Below, piece after piece: positions 8,618-16,301 of a stretch of 64,000 nt of DNA; positions within the stretch are counted from its first letter, which is position 1; every line of letters begins with the position of its first letter. Origin of the DNA: Stenotrophomonas rhizophila (lineage in GTDB: Bacteria > Pseudomonadota > Gammaproteobacteria > Xanthomonadales > Xanthomonadaceae); contig NZ_RJKV01000001.1 of assembly GCF_003751305.1 (NCBI RefSeq), forward strand, positions 1,717,586 to 1,781,585. The letters are read 5' to 3'. Below the pieces are notes generated by a model that ran no database searches, was not told the DNA's origin, and saw only the letters and a list, made by a program, of their open reading frames with translations. The position numbers were made by a program, and so were the translations under genes.

Positions 8618-10087
8618 TTATCGCGATGGGGCCAGGTCCACGGTACCAAGAATCTCCTTCGGGGTTCCAGACTCTCCATCACTGAGGATCAGTGTCAGGT
8701 TCCGCAGTCCCCCAAGGTCATCAAGCGGGTTACTCCCGAAGAACACGACATCTGCCTCCATGCCCCGCTCGATACGCCCTGTGCGGCTGCCGATGCCAAG
8801 CGCTTCCGCTGCATCCGACGTCGCCAGTCGCAGCACAGCCCACTGACTGATGCCCGCACGCCGGTGAAGCTCCAGCTCGCGGCTGTATGCCGGGCCTCCG
8901 CCATTCCCGTCAGTGCCCACCAGAATGGGTACGCCCGCAACATATAGCCTTCGGGCAAGTTCAAGCACCTTCGGCATCACTGCCCTCGCCTGCCGGTGGT
9001 CCTGCTCAGTCATGCGCGGCAGGAAAGACAACAGGGCCTCGAGGTTGGCCGGATGGACGTACATCCGGTCTTCGGCCGGAAGCACGCTGTCCAGACGATC
9101 ACTGTTGTAAGCCAGCTCATTCACCCCCAGCGTCGTGCTTACTACTACGCCGCGCTGGGCCAGCTCGGCGAGCATCTCCTGTATGAGTTGGCCATCGAAG
9201 TCAGCCAGTTCAAACCAGCGGAAAAGATAGCGCGCGTCTGCGCCACGCTCTGCAAGGTAGGTGGCGCGCTGTTCGGGTTCAAGCAGCGCTGCACTGGTGG
9301 GCAGCGTATGTTCCAGGCCATCGATGCCGAGCCGCGCCGCCTGCGTCCAGCTGATGGCATCCAGATGAGCGATGGCCTTTAGACCGTTACGGTGCGCCGC
9401 CTGGATGCCCAGGTTGAGTTCATCGGCATCCAGGCCGCTGTAGAGCTTGAAGTAGCGCATGCCCATCTCCGCCTGCCGTCGGGCCTCCGCGTCCCATGCG
9501 GCCTCCGAGCGCGGATAGGCGAACGCGCCACCACCAAAGGGGGGAGGCTGGATGACCGAGCCGGCGTGAAGCGCCTCTGGACCACGCCAGGCGCCACTCC
9601 GGATCTGCGCGTCGTAGCGCGCGTTCGCCGCAGGATCGCCGCCGGGGTTCCGGACGGTGGTGACGCCAAAGGCAAGCGCGACTGCTGCGTTGTGCCGGGT
9701 GATCGCATCGACACTCGGGATGATGATGACGTTGGCGCCATCTATCACTTCAATGCTGTGGGGGCCAGAAGTGATATGGGCATGTCCATCAATCAGCCCA
9801 GGCAAGGCGTAGTGTCCCGTCATATCCACGGCGCGCTGCGGGGCCCGGCCCTTCCACTCCCCCGTCCCGACGGCTGCTATTTTTCCGTGGGCAACAAGGA
9901 TGTAGACGTTGTCCACCACACGTTCCGCAGTGGGATCGAGTAGAGCGAAGCCGTGGTAGAGGACGCCCGTTGGTGCCAGGCTTCTCGTTGCATTGGATGC
10001 GCAGCCGACGAGGAATGCGCAGAACAGTGGAATGGCCATCCACCGCTGCACCTCTGCGACAGGTTGTCTCATCTTCGCCTTCATCAT
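8618..10087 (-). CDS. Lipoprotein amidohydrolase (imidazolonepropionase-like)
   Basis: 489 residues. The N-terminus has a lipoprotein signal with lipobox LVGC (about residues 26-29), so the enzyme is likely anchored in the periplasm. The amidohydrolase barrel is complete: LPGLIDGHAHIT supplies the HxH pair, RYFKLYSG a possible carbamylated lysine, AIAHLDA and GLEHT the histidines, and VGTDGNGG the metal-binding aspartate. The family includes prolidase-like and imidazolonepropionase-like hydrolases of cyclic amides and dipeptides. The C-terminal ERGMEADVVFFGSNPLDD is the usual closing beta sandwich. It stands alone and its substrate is unknown. Confidence 0.88.
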   Translation of the reverse strand: MMKAKMRQPVAEVQRWMAIPLFCAFLVGCASNATRSLAPTGVLYHGFALLDPTAERVVDNVYILVAHGKIAAVGTGEWKGRAPQRAVDMTGHYALPGLIDGHAHITSGPHSIEVIDGANVIIIPSVDAITRHNAAVALAFGVTTVRNPGGDPAANARYDAQIRSGAWRGPEALHAGSVIQPPPFGGGAFAYPRSEAAWDAEARRQAEMGMRYFKLYSGLDADELNLGIQAAHRNGLKAIAHLDAISWTQAARLGIDGLEHTLPTSAALLEPEQRATYLAERGADARYLFRWFELADFDGQLIQEMLAELAQRGVVVSTTLGVNELAYNSDRLDSVLPAEDRMYVHPANLEALLSFLPRMTEQDHRQARAVMPKVLELARRLYVAGVPILVGTDGNGGGPAYSRELELHRRAGISQWAVLRLATSDAAEALGIGSRTGRIERGMEADVVFFGSNPLDDLGGLRNLTLILSDGESGTPKEILGTVDLAPSR

Positions 10088-10167
10088 CGTGTCCTTGTCT
10101 GAGGGATTCGCCGGAACCTGCTCACCGTGAGCATTCCAGTCCCTTGGTAGTAACCTCCGCGAACCGG

Positions 10168-10207
10168 TTTCTTACTGCTCAATCAACTCAACACAGCGTG
10201 TAAGAAA
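10168..10207. repeat. Inverted repeat upstream of the ECF sigma gene
   Basis: TTTCTTAC (10168-10175) and GTAAGAAA (10200-10207) are exact inverted copies 24 bp apart, about 50-90 bp before the sigma factor start. They could be a regulator site or bracket the promoter. No function is proven. Confidence 0.4.
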
Positions 10208-10258
10208 TCGTCTCCCCCCGACGACTGTGGGTGTGTAGCCCATGGAGACTCCGCCCTG

Positions 10259-10744
10259 ATGCACCCCTTGTGGTCCGACGTCCAGCAGCATCTGCCCCTG
10301 ATATGGCGGGCGGTGCGGGCCTACGAGCGCGACCCTGCCGCGCAGGAGGACCTGGTGCAGGAAGTGCTGCTGGCCGTCTGGCAGGGATTGCCGCGACTGC
10401 GTGACCCTGCCCGGCTTCGCGCCTACATGCTTCGCATCGCGCATAACCTTGGCGCCAGCCACGTACGCCAAGCCGTTCGCAACCCCGAACATCCGCGCGT
10501 GGATCCAGACGCCTTGGCGTTGATTGCCTATGCATCCTCCGCCCCCGGCGATGCGGATACGCAATGGCTGCTGGACGCGCTGCGATTGATTCCGCTACCC
10601 CAGCGCCAGGTACTCCTGCTGCAGCTGGAGGGCTTCGATTACAAAGAGATCGCCGGGATGCTCGGCATCAGTACCGACAACGTCGGTGTGCGAGCGCACC
10701 GTGCCCGCAAGGCACTACAGGATATCCACGATGGACATCAATGA
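10259..10744 (+). CDS. ECF-type RNA polymerase sigma factor
   Basis: 161 residues with the two conserved sigma-70 regions: region 2 (about 10-75, AAQEDLVQEVLLAVWQGLPR and LRAYMLRIAHNLGAS) and region 4 (about 100-155, LIPLPQRQVLLLQLEGFDYK, then IAGMLGISTDNVGVRAHRAR). This is a minimal ECF sigma of the group that pairs with a membrane anti-sigma factor. The next gene starts inside its last codons (overlap 10731-10744), which indicates translational coupling. The stimulus and regulon cannot be read from sequence. Confidence 0.9.
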   Translation: MHPLWSDVQQHLPLIWRAVRAYERDPAAQEDLVQEVLLAVWQGLPRLRDPARLRAYMLRIAHNLGASHVRQAVRNPEHPRVDPDALALIAYASSAPGDADTQWLLDALRLIPLPQRQVLLLQLEGFDYKEIAGMLGISTDNVGVRAHRARKALQDIHDGHQ

Positions 10745-11303
10745 CGACGCGCTCCGCACGCTCTGGCAACGCCAACAACCTCCGTCAGACCTTGCCGACA
10801 CGATGGCGCGAAAGGTCCGCAGGCACCATCGCCTTGAGAAGCTGCGCCGCGCCCTCGATATCGCGGTGACGATCGGTGGCATCGCGCTGCTCACCTGGCC
10901 TGTAGCCGGCGGCGGACTGTCACCTGGCCAATGGCTGCTGATCCCCTTTTTCTCGGTGTTCCTCATCACGAGCTGGAGCATTCTGCTGCGACAGGGGTGC
11001 GATCAGCGGGTCGCCGCCCATCAGCCGATGTCGGTGTACGTGACGATCCGGAAAGTGCAGCTGCGCAACAGGCTGCGGCACCTGAGGCTGGCCCGAATGG
11101 CCTACCTTGCGCTATGCGGCTACGCGCTGGTCAGTGTGGTCACCTGTTACCTGGTCGCAACCGCCGATTGGCAGCAGGCCGCCCTCCGCCTGGCAGTGTG
11201 GGCCGTCCTCTGGGCCCTCGGAACCTGGTGGCTGGCCAAAAAGCAGCGGAGGGCTACGCGCGAGCAGTATCGCCAGATCGCGCGACTTGGCGGTAAACGA
11301 TGA
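10731..11303 (+). CDS. Membrane protein, probable anti-sigma factor
   Basis: 190 residues from ATG 10731, overlapping the sigma gene by 14 bp. A basic N-terminal cytoplasmic segment of about 45 residues (TLWQRQQPPSDLADTMARKV) precedes two pairs of hydrophobic segments (roughly 45-90 and 125-175). That layout, a short cytosolic sigma-binding tail plus membrane helices, and the coupling to an ECF gene argue for an anti-sigma factor. There is no zinc-binding HxxxCxxC motif, so it is not a ZAS-type anti-sigma. The role is inferred from context. Confidence 0.65.
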   Translation: MDINDDALRTLWQRQQPPSDLADTMARKVRRHHRLEKLRRALDIAVTIGGIALLTWPVAGGGLSPGQWLLIPFFSVFLITSWSILLRQGCDQRVAAHQPMSVYVTIRKVQLRNRLRHLRLARMAYLALCGYALVSVVTCYLVATADWQQAALRLAVWAVLWALGTWWLAKKQRRATREQYRQIARLGGKR

Positions 11304-11423
11304 TGCGTCGCCCATGGCAATGAGCATGGGCTGTTCGAAAGCCTCAAGAGCACCCATTGGGCACAACCGACCGACTGCCATTTCCGAGGGACAGCCCGCC
11401 ATGGTGTGCAGGCCCCTGCTCGC

Positions 11424-11540
11424 ACCCTCTGCATGCTGACCTGCACGGGCGTCCATTCACTGGATATCAGTGGTCCTGTGGAGGTGTTCGCGCTGGCCAG
11501 CCGCCAAGCAGGGGAAGACCGCACTGGCAGTGGCCTCGCC
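11424..11540 (+). pseudogene. Remnant of a DJ-1/PfpI (GlxA-type) gene
   Basis: In the 292-bp gap after the anti-sigma gene one frame reads MLTCTGVHSLDISGPVEVF and continues ALASRQAGEDR before a TGA at 11538-11540. The core matches the first strand of GlxA-type regulators and PfpI proteins, which typically read DGVQxLDxxGPxEVF. Nothing downstream continues the domain, and there is no good start. This is a short leftover of a deleted gene. The rest of 11304-11595 shows no other feature. Confidence 0.6.
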
Positions 11541-11595
11541 TGATCCCCATCTGCCGTGTGCAGACATGCCGGACGACACCGATACCCTGGATGCA

Positions 11596-12237
11596 CTACG
11601 GCTTTGCCGAAACGACCTCGACGCTCTTGACGTTCTGATTCCGACACGTCGAGTAGCCCACGGACTTGCCAGACGTGAATGTGATCGAGCCAACCTGCTG
11701 CGCCAGTACGAGCGGCGCGTTGATCTTCGGGTACGCCGCCAGGACCTTTGCACCCTCATCCAGTGCATCAGCGGAACCGGCGCCCATGTTGCTCAATACG
11801 TCACCAAGCGAAATTACACTGACCTTGCCGGGAGCGACGCGAAACACGGGCGCGCCTTCGGAATAGCAGTTCTCCATCACCACATTGCCTTGAAGATCGC
11901 TCCTCGCTGCATACGCATAGTCGCCTGGCACCACCGAATGAGCACCGAAACGCAGCGTCGTGGAGACGCTCTCGGGCTTCTTCAATTCATCGACAACGAA
12001 CGTCCCCGCGCCAGCGTCAAAAACAATGGAAAACCATTCGGACTGAAAGGTTGACGACTGCATGTCGACCCTGCTGAAAAGCAAGGTGTAGCTGCCCACG
12101 ACCCGCTCGGGCAGCTTGTCCACGGCTACAACCACGAACGCACTGCCATCGCTGCCATCGAACGTCGTTTTCTGATCGACGGTGGCGCACCCGCTGAGGG
12201 ATACGATCGAAATCAATGCAAGAACTGCGGTCCTCAT
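11596..12237 (-). CDS. Hypothetical lipoprotein
   Basis: 213 residues. MRTAVLALISIVSLSGCATV is a clean lipoprotein signal (lipobox LSGC, lipidated Cys17). The mature domain is rich in beta strands (SAFVVVAVDKLPERVVGSYT) and has two late cysteines, in the stretches VVMENCYSEG and GYSTCRNQNV. The family is not recognised. It resembles small outer-membrane-associated lipoproteins of unknown role. It is alone on its strand. Confidence 0.75.
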   Translation of the reverse strand: MRTAVLALISIVSLSGCATVDQKTTFDGSDGSAFVVVAVDKLPERVVGSYTLLFSRVDMQSSTFQSEWFSIVFDAGAGTFVVDELKKPESVSTTLRFGAHSVVPGDYAYAARSDLQGNVVMENCYSEGAPVFRVAPGKVSVISLGDVLSNMGAGSADALDEGAKVLAAYPKINAPLVLAQQVGSITFTSGKSVGYSTCRNQNVKSVEVVSAKP

Positions 12238-12411
12238 GACGCCCCCTGATTCGTTCCGATGAAATGGATCAGCCCGGGGGGATTGTAAGCCACGAAATCC
12301 TTATCGGTCCGAAGCGGGACCGCTTTGGGCCAAGCTCAGAGGACGTCGGTCGATCTCCGCAACCCGGAATGATCAACCGTCGCCCAGCAGACGGCCCCCG
12401 CTCTGCTCCGA

Positions 12412-12789
12412 TCAGCGCCAGCCGCGGTTGTGGTTGCGGCGGTCATGGTCCCAGCGACGCTGGTCATGACGACGATCGTGGCGGCTGGTGCGCTCGTAAC
12501 GATGGTCGCGGTCATAGCGGCGATCGCGATCATGGCGATAGTCGCGGTTGTCGCGGCGATCCTTGGTGGTCACATTGCCGATCGCGCCGCCGGCCACAGC
12601 GCCGCCAGCGGTCATCATCGGGTCGCCGTTGGACAGCACGTGCCCCGCAACGCCACCCACGACGGCACCGACCAGTGTGTTCCTGTCCTTGCGCGACAGC
12701 GCGGAGGCATCGCCAGCGGCGATGACGCCAGCGGTCAGAGCCAATGCCATGGCCAGGCCACGGAAGCTGAAAGCGGTTGAGGTGAGCAT
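12412..12789 (-). CDS. Glycine-zipper 2TM-domain envelope protein
   Basis: 125 residues from ATG 12789, preceded by GGAGGATCC. A signal-like segment (LAMALALTAGVIAAGDASA) is followed by a glycine-zipper repeat (TLVGAVVGGVAGHVLSNGD and AGGAVAGGAIG) that forms membrane-spanning or oligomerising helices, then a very basic Asp/Arg/His/Tyr tail (RYDRDHRYERTSRHDRRHD). Glycine-zipper proteins such as SlyB/RcnB-like ones are envelope-stress proteins. The acid-base repeat tail is low complexity and could bind metal or polyanions; this is speculation. Confidence 0.8.
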   Translation of the reverse strand: MLTSTAFSFRGLAMALALTAGVIAAGDASALSRKDRNTLVGAVVGGVAGHVLSNGDPMMTAGGAVAGGAIGNVTTKDRRDNRDYRHDRDRRYDRDHRYERTSRHDRRHDQRRWDHDRRNHNRGWR

Positions 12790-12983
12790 CGTTGGATCCT
12801 CCAAACGTATCGGTGTGGAATCGAATCTGGTGGCCGAAGATTGCCGGAACATTGCGTACCCTCCACTGAACCGCCCCCTGTTCAGGTTGGAGTCCGGCCG
12901 GTCGATGCGAACGCCATCCGGACGTTACTTCCGGCATTCGCAGGATGAGTCGGTAAAGCCGCATCGTCACGCTCCGTCTACCG

Positions 12984-14378
12984 ATGAGTCAGTCGCCCAT
13001 GCTTCGCGCCGCGCTATATGTTGTGTTGCTGGTCGCCCTGCCCTCACTGGTCCATGCAAGAATCCAGGCTTCTGCCGTGTCGTGCGACGATGCGGCGCCG
13101 TCGCCGCAGCTGCGCGACTCGCGCTGCATGACCGTGCAGGTACCCCTGCGGCATGCCGAACCGGACGGCGAAACGATCTCGTTGTTCGTTCGTCGCGTTC
13201 CGGCAGCGACCGATCTTGCAAGACGAGGAGAGGTCTGGTTGCTGTCCGGCGGTCCCGGCGAAGCCGGCGCCTCGCTGTATCCGATGCTGTCTACCTACCA
13301 GCGCGCGTTCCCGGGCTTCGACCTGGTGATTGCCGATCACCGCGGCACTGGACGCTCATCGCGGATCTGCCCGGTTCAAGAGGCACCCGACAGCCCAGAC
13401 GGTGTGGGGCTTGCCGGGACCGAATGGGGGCCGTGCATCGGGGCGATGTACGCCAACCCCACGCGGACCATGGCGTTTTCCATCACCGAAGCCGCGCAGG
13501 ACCTTGGTCTTCTGATAACAAGCCAACGCGGCAGCGGCGAGTTGCTGGTATATGGCGTTTCCTACGGCACCCAGCTCGCGCTGCGGGCGTTGCAGGTCGC
13601 ACCCTTTCCGCTGGACGGACTCATTCTGGACGGCTTGGTGCCACCCGAGGCAACCCAGCAGTGGGACCTGAGCCGGCGCACGGCACTGGTGGACGAGGTC
13701 GGCCGTCAGGTGCTGCGCGGCCCTGATGTGGCGGCGTACTCGCAACTGCTTGCGTCTGGACCTGATGCGTCTTGGCGTAAGCAGGTGCCCGGCGGCGACC
13801 TGCGCCGGTTCTATGGCGCGCTGCTGAGCTTCCCGGCGCTGCGCGATCGTATTCCACAGATGACGCGGGACCTCTCCCGCGGCGATGCCCGCTCGCTGGA
13901 GCGCACAGTGCCCGACTGGAATGCCGCATTGGCGCAGCTCGGACAAAGCGGGGACAACCGCCCTGCCCTGCCCCTGGTGATGCTGATCGCCGCATCGGAA
14001 AACAATGCGCGGCCGGAGCTGACCAAGGCCATGGTGGAGGCCGAGGAGAAGGGGAAACTGTTCATCAGTCCGATTCCGGGCTTGCTGGTCGACAGCCCGG
14101 TGCCGCCCTATCCGCGCGACGCGTGGTTCGGCAAAACGCCAACCGGCCTGCCAAAAACGCTGGTGGTGCACGGCACACTGGATCCGAACACGGCTTACGC
14201 TGGTGCCCGCGAGCATGCCGCCGAGCTCGCCAGGACCACGGCACTGACATTCCACACAGTAGACGGTGGCGCGCACCTGCTGGCGTTGGTTGCGCCATCC
14301 TGCTTCGCCAACGCGGCGCGGGCCTTCGTTGAAGGGCGCAAGGTGTCCCAGCGGTGCACAGAACCGAAGGGGCCCTGA
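12984..14378 (+). CDS. Secreted alpha/beta hydrolase, tripeptidyl-aminopeptidase-like
   Basis: 464 residues with signal peptide MLRAALYVVLLVALPSLVHA. The fold follows S33-family proline-iminopeptidase/tripeptidyl aminopeptidases: LSGGPGEAG oxyanion loop, IADHRGTGRSS, nucleophile elbow YGVSYGTQ, aspartate in VHGTLDPNTAY, and histidine in DGGAHLLAL. The C-terminal TAP-like region is present. It probably releases N-terminal peptides or hydrolyses esters in the periplasm. Cysteines near the N-terminus (AVSCDD, RDSRCM) and C-terminus (APSCFA, SQRCTE) could pair. Confidence 0.83.
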   Translation: MSQSPMLRAALYVVLLVALPSLVHARIQASAVSCDDAAPSPQLRDSRCMTVQVPLRHAEPDGETISLFVRRVPAATDLARRGEVWLLSGGPGEAGASLYPMLSTYQRAFPGFDLVIADHRGTGRSSRICPVQEAPDSPDGVGLAGTEWGPCIGAMYANPTRTMAFSITEAAQDLGLLITSQRGSGELLVYGVSYGTQLALRALQVAPFPLDGLILDGLVPPEATQQWDLSRRTALVDEVGRQVLRGPDVAAYSQLLASGPDASWRKQVPGGDLRRFYGALLSFPALRDRIPQMTRDLSRGDARSLERTVPDWNAALAQLGQSGDNRPALPLVMLIAASENNARPELTKAMVEAEEKGKLFISPIPGLLVDSPVPPYPRDAWFGKTPTGLPKTLVVHGTLDPNTAYAGAREHAAELARTTALTFHTVDGGAHLLALVAPSCFANAARAFVEGRKVSQRCTEPKGP

Positions 14379-14501
14379 TCCTGGTCGAACGGCTTGGCGC
14401 CAGCGCAACCGCTGTTCCAGGCAGCATCGCGCGCGAAAAGATGACTTCACACCGGCATTTGCTATGGTGCCCACCGACAGCCCCCTCTTACTTGGAATTC
14501 C

Positions 14502-14918
14502 ATGCCCCGCAAGCCCTCCACCGCCTCCTCCGCATCAACGATGAACGCCACCTTGGCAGCTGCGGTCGCGCGATCGGGAATGGATGAAAGCGCGCTGCTG
14601 CGGGCCGCCACGAAGGAGGCGTTCGAGCGCGCACTCGTGCTGCTTACCGCCTCCTACGCCGATTTCAGCCCGGAACAACAGCGCAGGATCCGGGCAGCGG
14701 TGGGCAGCGAGGGATCGGCCAGCGCCATTGCACGCGCCAAGCCAGCGAAAGTCCCCCGCGAAGCGCTGCCGCCCCGCTTCTGGCTGCCGCACAGCGGTGC
14801 GACCTGGTCCGGCCGCGGGCGCATCCCCGGTGCGTTCCTTGCGTGGGAGGGCACCGTGGCGCACACCGAATGGAAGAAGACGCACCCGGATCAGCGCTTC
14901 CCGTCCTACCCGGGCTGA
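14502..14918 (+). CDS. H-NS-like DNA-binding protein
   Basis: 138 residues. The C-terminus contains the stretch SGATWSGRGRIPGAFLAWEG, which matches the core DNA-binding motif of H-NS proteins (TWxGxGRxP). The N-terminal part (about 15-60) is helical and could oligomerise. A Lys/Ala linker joins the two. H-NS proteins are nucleoid proteins that silence AT-rich foreign DNA; xanthomonads carry several such XvH-like proteins. The call rests on the motif and the length. Confidence 0.7.
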   Translation: MPRKPSTASSASTMNATLAAAVARSGMDESALLRAATKEAFERALVLLTASYADFSPEQQRRIRAAVGSEGSASAIARAKPAKVPREALPPRFWLPHSGATWSGRGRIPGAFLAWEGTVAHTEWKKTHPDQRFPSYPG

Positions 14919-14998
14919 GCAGGCACCGCGTTTGGCGACGCAGGGCGACTGATCGAAGCGACTATGATGGTCGCCATTGAACGAAGCAGTGGTTGCAC

Positions 14999-15928
14999 AT
15001 GAGTCGCGGAATCAAGATGCGCAAGGCCGTGGGGACGCACGGCACCCTGCACCGGTTGGTCGACCTGCAAAAGCGGCATGACGCGCAGCAGACCCTGCCC
15101 ACGTTGCTCTGCGATGGCTGCGCCGTGCCGGTCCGATTCGTCCCCGCGCACGACAGGAGCGGTGCCGACGGCGACTTTCCCGCCTCGGTTCCTGCGTATA
15201 TCGCGTTGAACAAGGGGACTGAGCACCTGCCAGGGTGCCGCTACAACGCCCCCTCACATCACCAGACCCTGCTCGCCAGCGGAACCGATCCCGAGTTCCT
15301 GCCCGCCTTGGGTGATGGCGCGTATGAGCTGCGACTGTTGATTCTCCAGCAGGCCCTGAAGCGCCGCAGCGCCGGACCGACCCTGCTCCCGGCCGACGCG
15401 CCACTCGACGGTTACCTGCGCACCCTCACCGACCTGCTGATCCTGCAGGCGATGTGCGAGGAAGACGCGCTGCTGACCTCGCAATTGACCCTGCGCCTGG
15501 GCAAGAAGCGGGTCGACTGGGCGAATTTCCTTTACGGCCAGGACCGCTACGACGAAGCATGGGAACGGCTGGGCACGGCATCCAGCGAGCTGCCGCTGGC
15601 GCTGCTCGGGACGGTGCGGTCACATCGCACGCCGCAGCCCGGTGATCCCCATGGCGTCACCTTCCTCAACTGTGCTCCGAAGTATCAGCAGACCGGCGTG
15701 ACCGACCGCAGGGACTTCTACGAAGTGAGCGTCGGGCACGCCGATGCGGCATGGCTGAAGTCCTTCCCGGTGGGCGCGGAGATCGTGATGTTCGGGCTGT
15801 GGCGCCAGGGCAGAAGCAGCACCGCCTCACGGCCGCACCCGACCGACCCGCGCCGGACCATCACCAGCATCACCCACAAGGTGGCACTGCGGCCGGTGGT
15901 TGCTGGACAATTGGTCTTGGTGGAATGA
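14999..15928 (+). CDS. Hypothetical protein with zinc-ribbon-like N-terminus
   Basis: 309 residues from ATG 14999 (a TTG lies in frame at 14993). The first 80 residues hold CDGC, then PAHDRSG, a YIALNKGTEHLPGC stretch, i.e. a C-x2-C ... H-x3-C arrangement that could bind zinc. The middle is helical, and the C-terminal third (ALLGTVRSHR, VTFLNCAPKYQQTG, YEVSVGHADAAWL) looks like a small beta domain that might bind nucleic acid. I do not recognise the family. Its stop overlaps the start of the small membrane gene at 15925 (ATGA), so the two are coupled. Confidence 0.7.
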   Translation: MSRGIKMRKAVGTHGTLHRLVDLQKRHDAQQTLPTLLCDGCAVPVRFVPAHDRSGADGDFPASVPAYIALNKGTEHLPGCRYNAPSHHQTLLASGTDPEFLPALGDGAYELRLLILQQALKRRSAGPTLLPADAPLDGYLRTLTDLLILQAMCEEDALLTSQLTLRLGKKRVDWANFLYGQDRYDEAWERLGTASSELPLALLGTVRSHRTPQPGDPHGVTFLNCAPKYQQTGVTDRRDFYEVSVGHADAAWLKSFPVGAEIVMFGLWRQGRSSTASRPHPTDPRRTITSITHKVALRPVVAGQLVLVE

Positions 15929-16158
15929 AAGACAAGCCCTACTGGTTTGTCGCGCGGTCCCATGGCTGGGGATGGGGCCTTCCGTGCGCCTGGCAGGGAT
16001 GGGTGGTTTACGCCATCGCGTTCGCCCTTCTGGCGGCCGGGCCGTTCGTGTTCTCGCCCTTCAAAGAACCGGTGGCATTCCAGGTGTGCACGTGGACGGT
16101 CGTGGTAGCGCTCGTCCTGATCTGCTGGAAGAAAGGGGAACCGCCGAGCTGGCGCTGA
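15925..16158 (+). CDS. Small two-helix membrane protein
   Basis: 77 residues starting at the ATGA overlap with the preceding gene. Two hydrophobic segments (about residues 21-40, WVVYAIAFALLAAGPFVF, and 50-67, VCTWTVVVALVLICW) separated by a short loop predict a hairpin in the inner membrane with a short basic C-terminus. The N-terminus MKDKPYWFVARSHGWGWGLP resembles small DUF-type inner membrane proteins that sit next to diverse genes. Its function is unknown and probably tied to the upstream zinc-ribbon protein. Confidence 0.7.
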   Translation: MKDKPYWFVARSHGWGWGLPCAWQGWVVYAIAFALLAAGPFVFSPFKEPVAFQVCTWTVVVALVLICWKKGEPPSWR

Positions 16159-16178
16159 TAAAGGGGACACACAGCAAA

Positions 16179-16217
16179 CGTATCGTTACATTTCAAATGC
16201 GAATGGTTCGTGATACG
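16179..16217 (+). promoter_or_regulatory. Possible Fur box and inverted repeat before the TonB receptor gene
   Basis: The 19 bp at 16196-16214 (AATGCGAATGGTTCGTGAT) match a Fur-box consensus at about 13 positions. They lie inside a CGTATC (16179-16184) / GATACG (16212-16217) inverted repeat, about 90-120 bp before the receptor start. Iron control by Fur is what the family usually has. The match is imperfect. Confidence 0.4.
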
Positions 16218-16301
16218 ATTGTTAAGAGTTGTTGAAATTCCCCACACGGACGTCCCCAAGCCATCGCCAGCGGACCCCTTTTTCCCAGGAGTACTGCGTC
16301 G

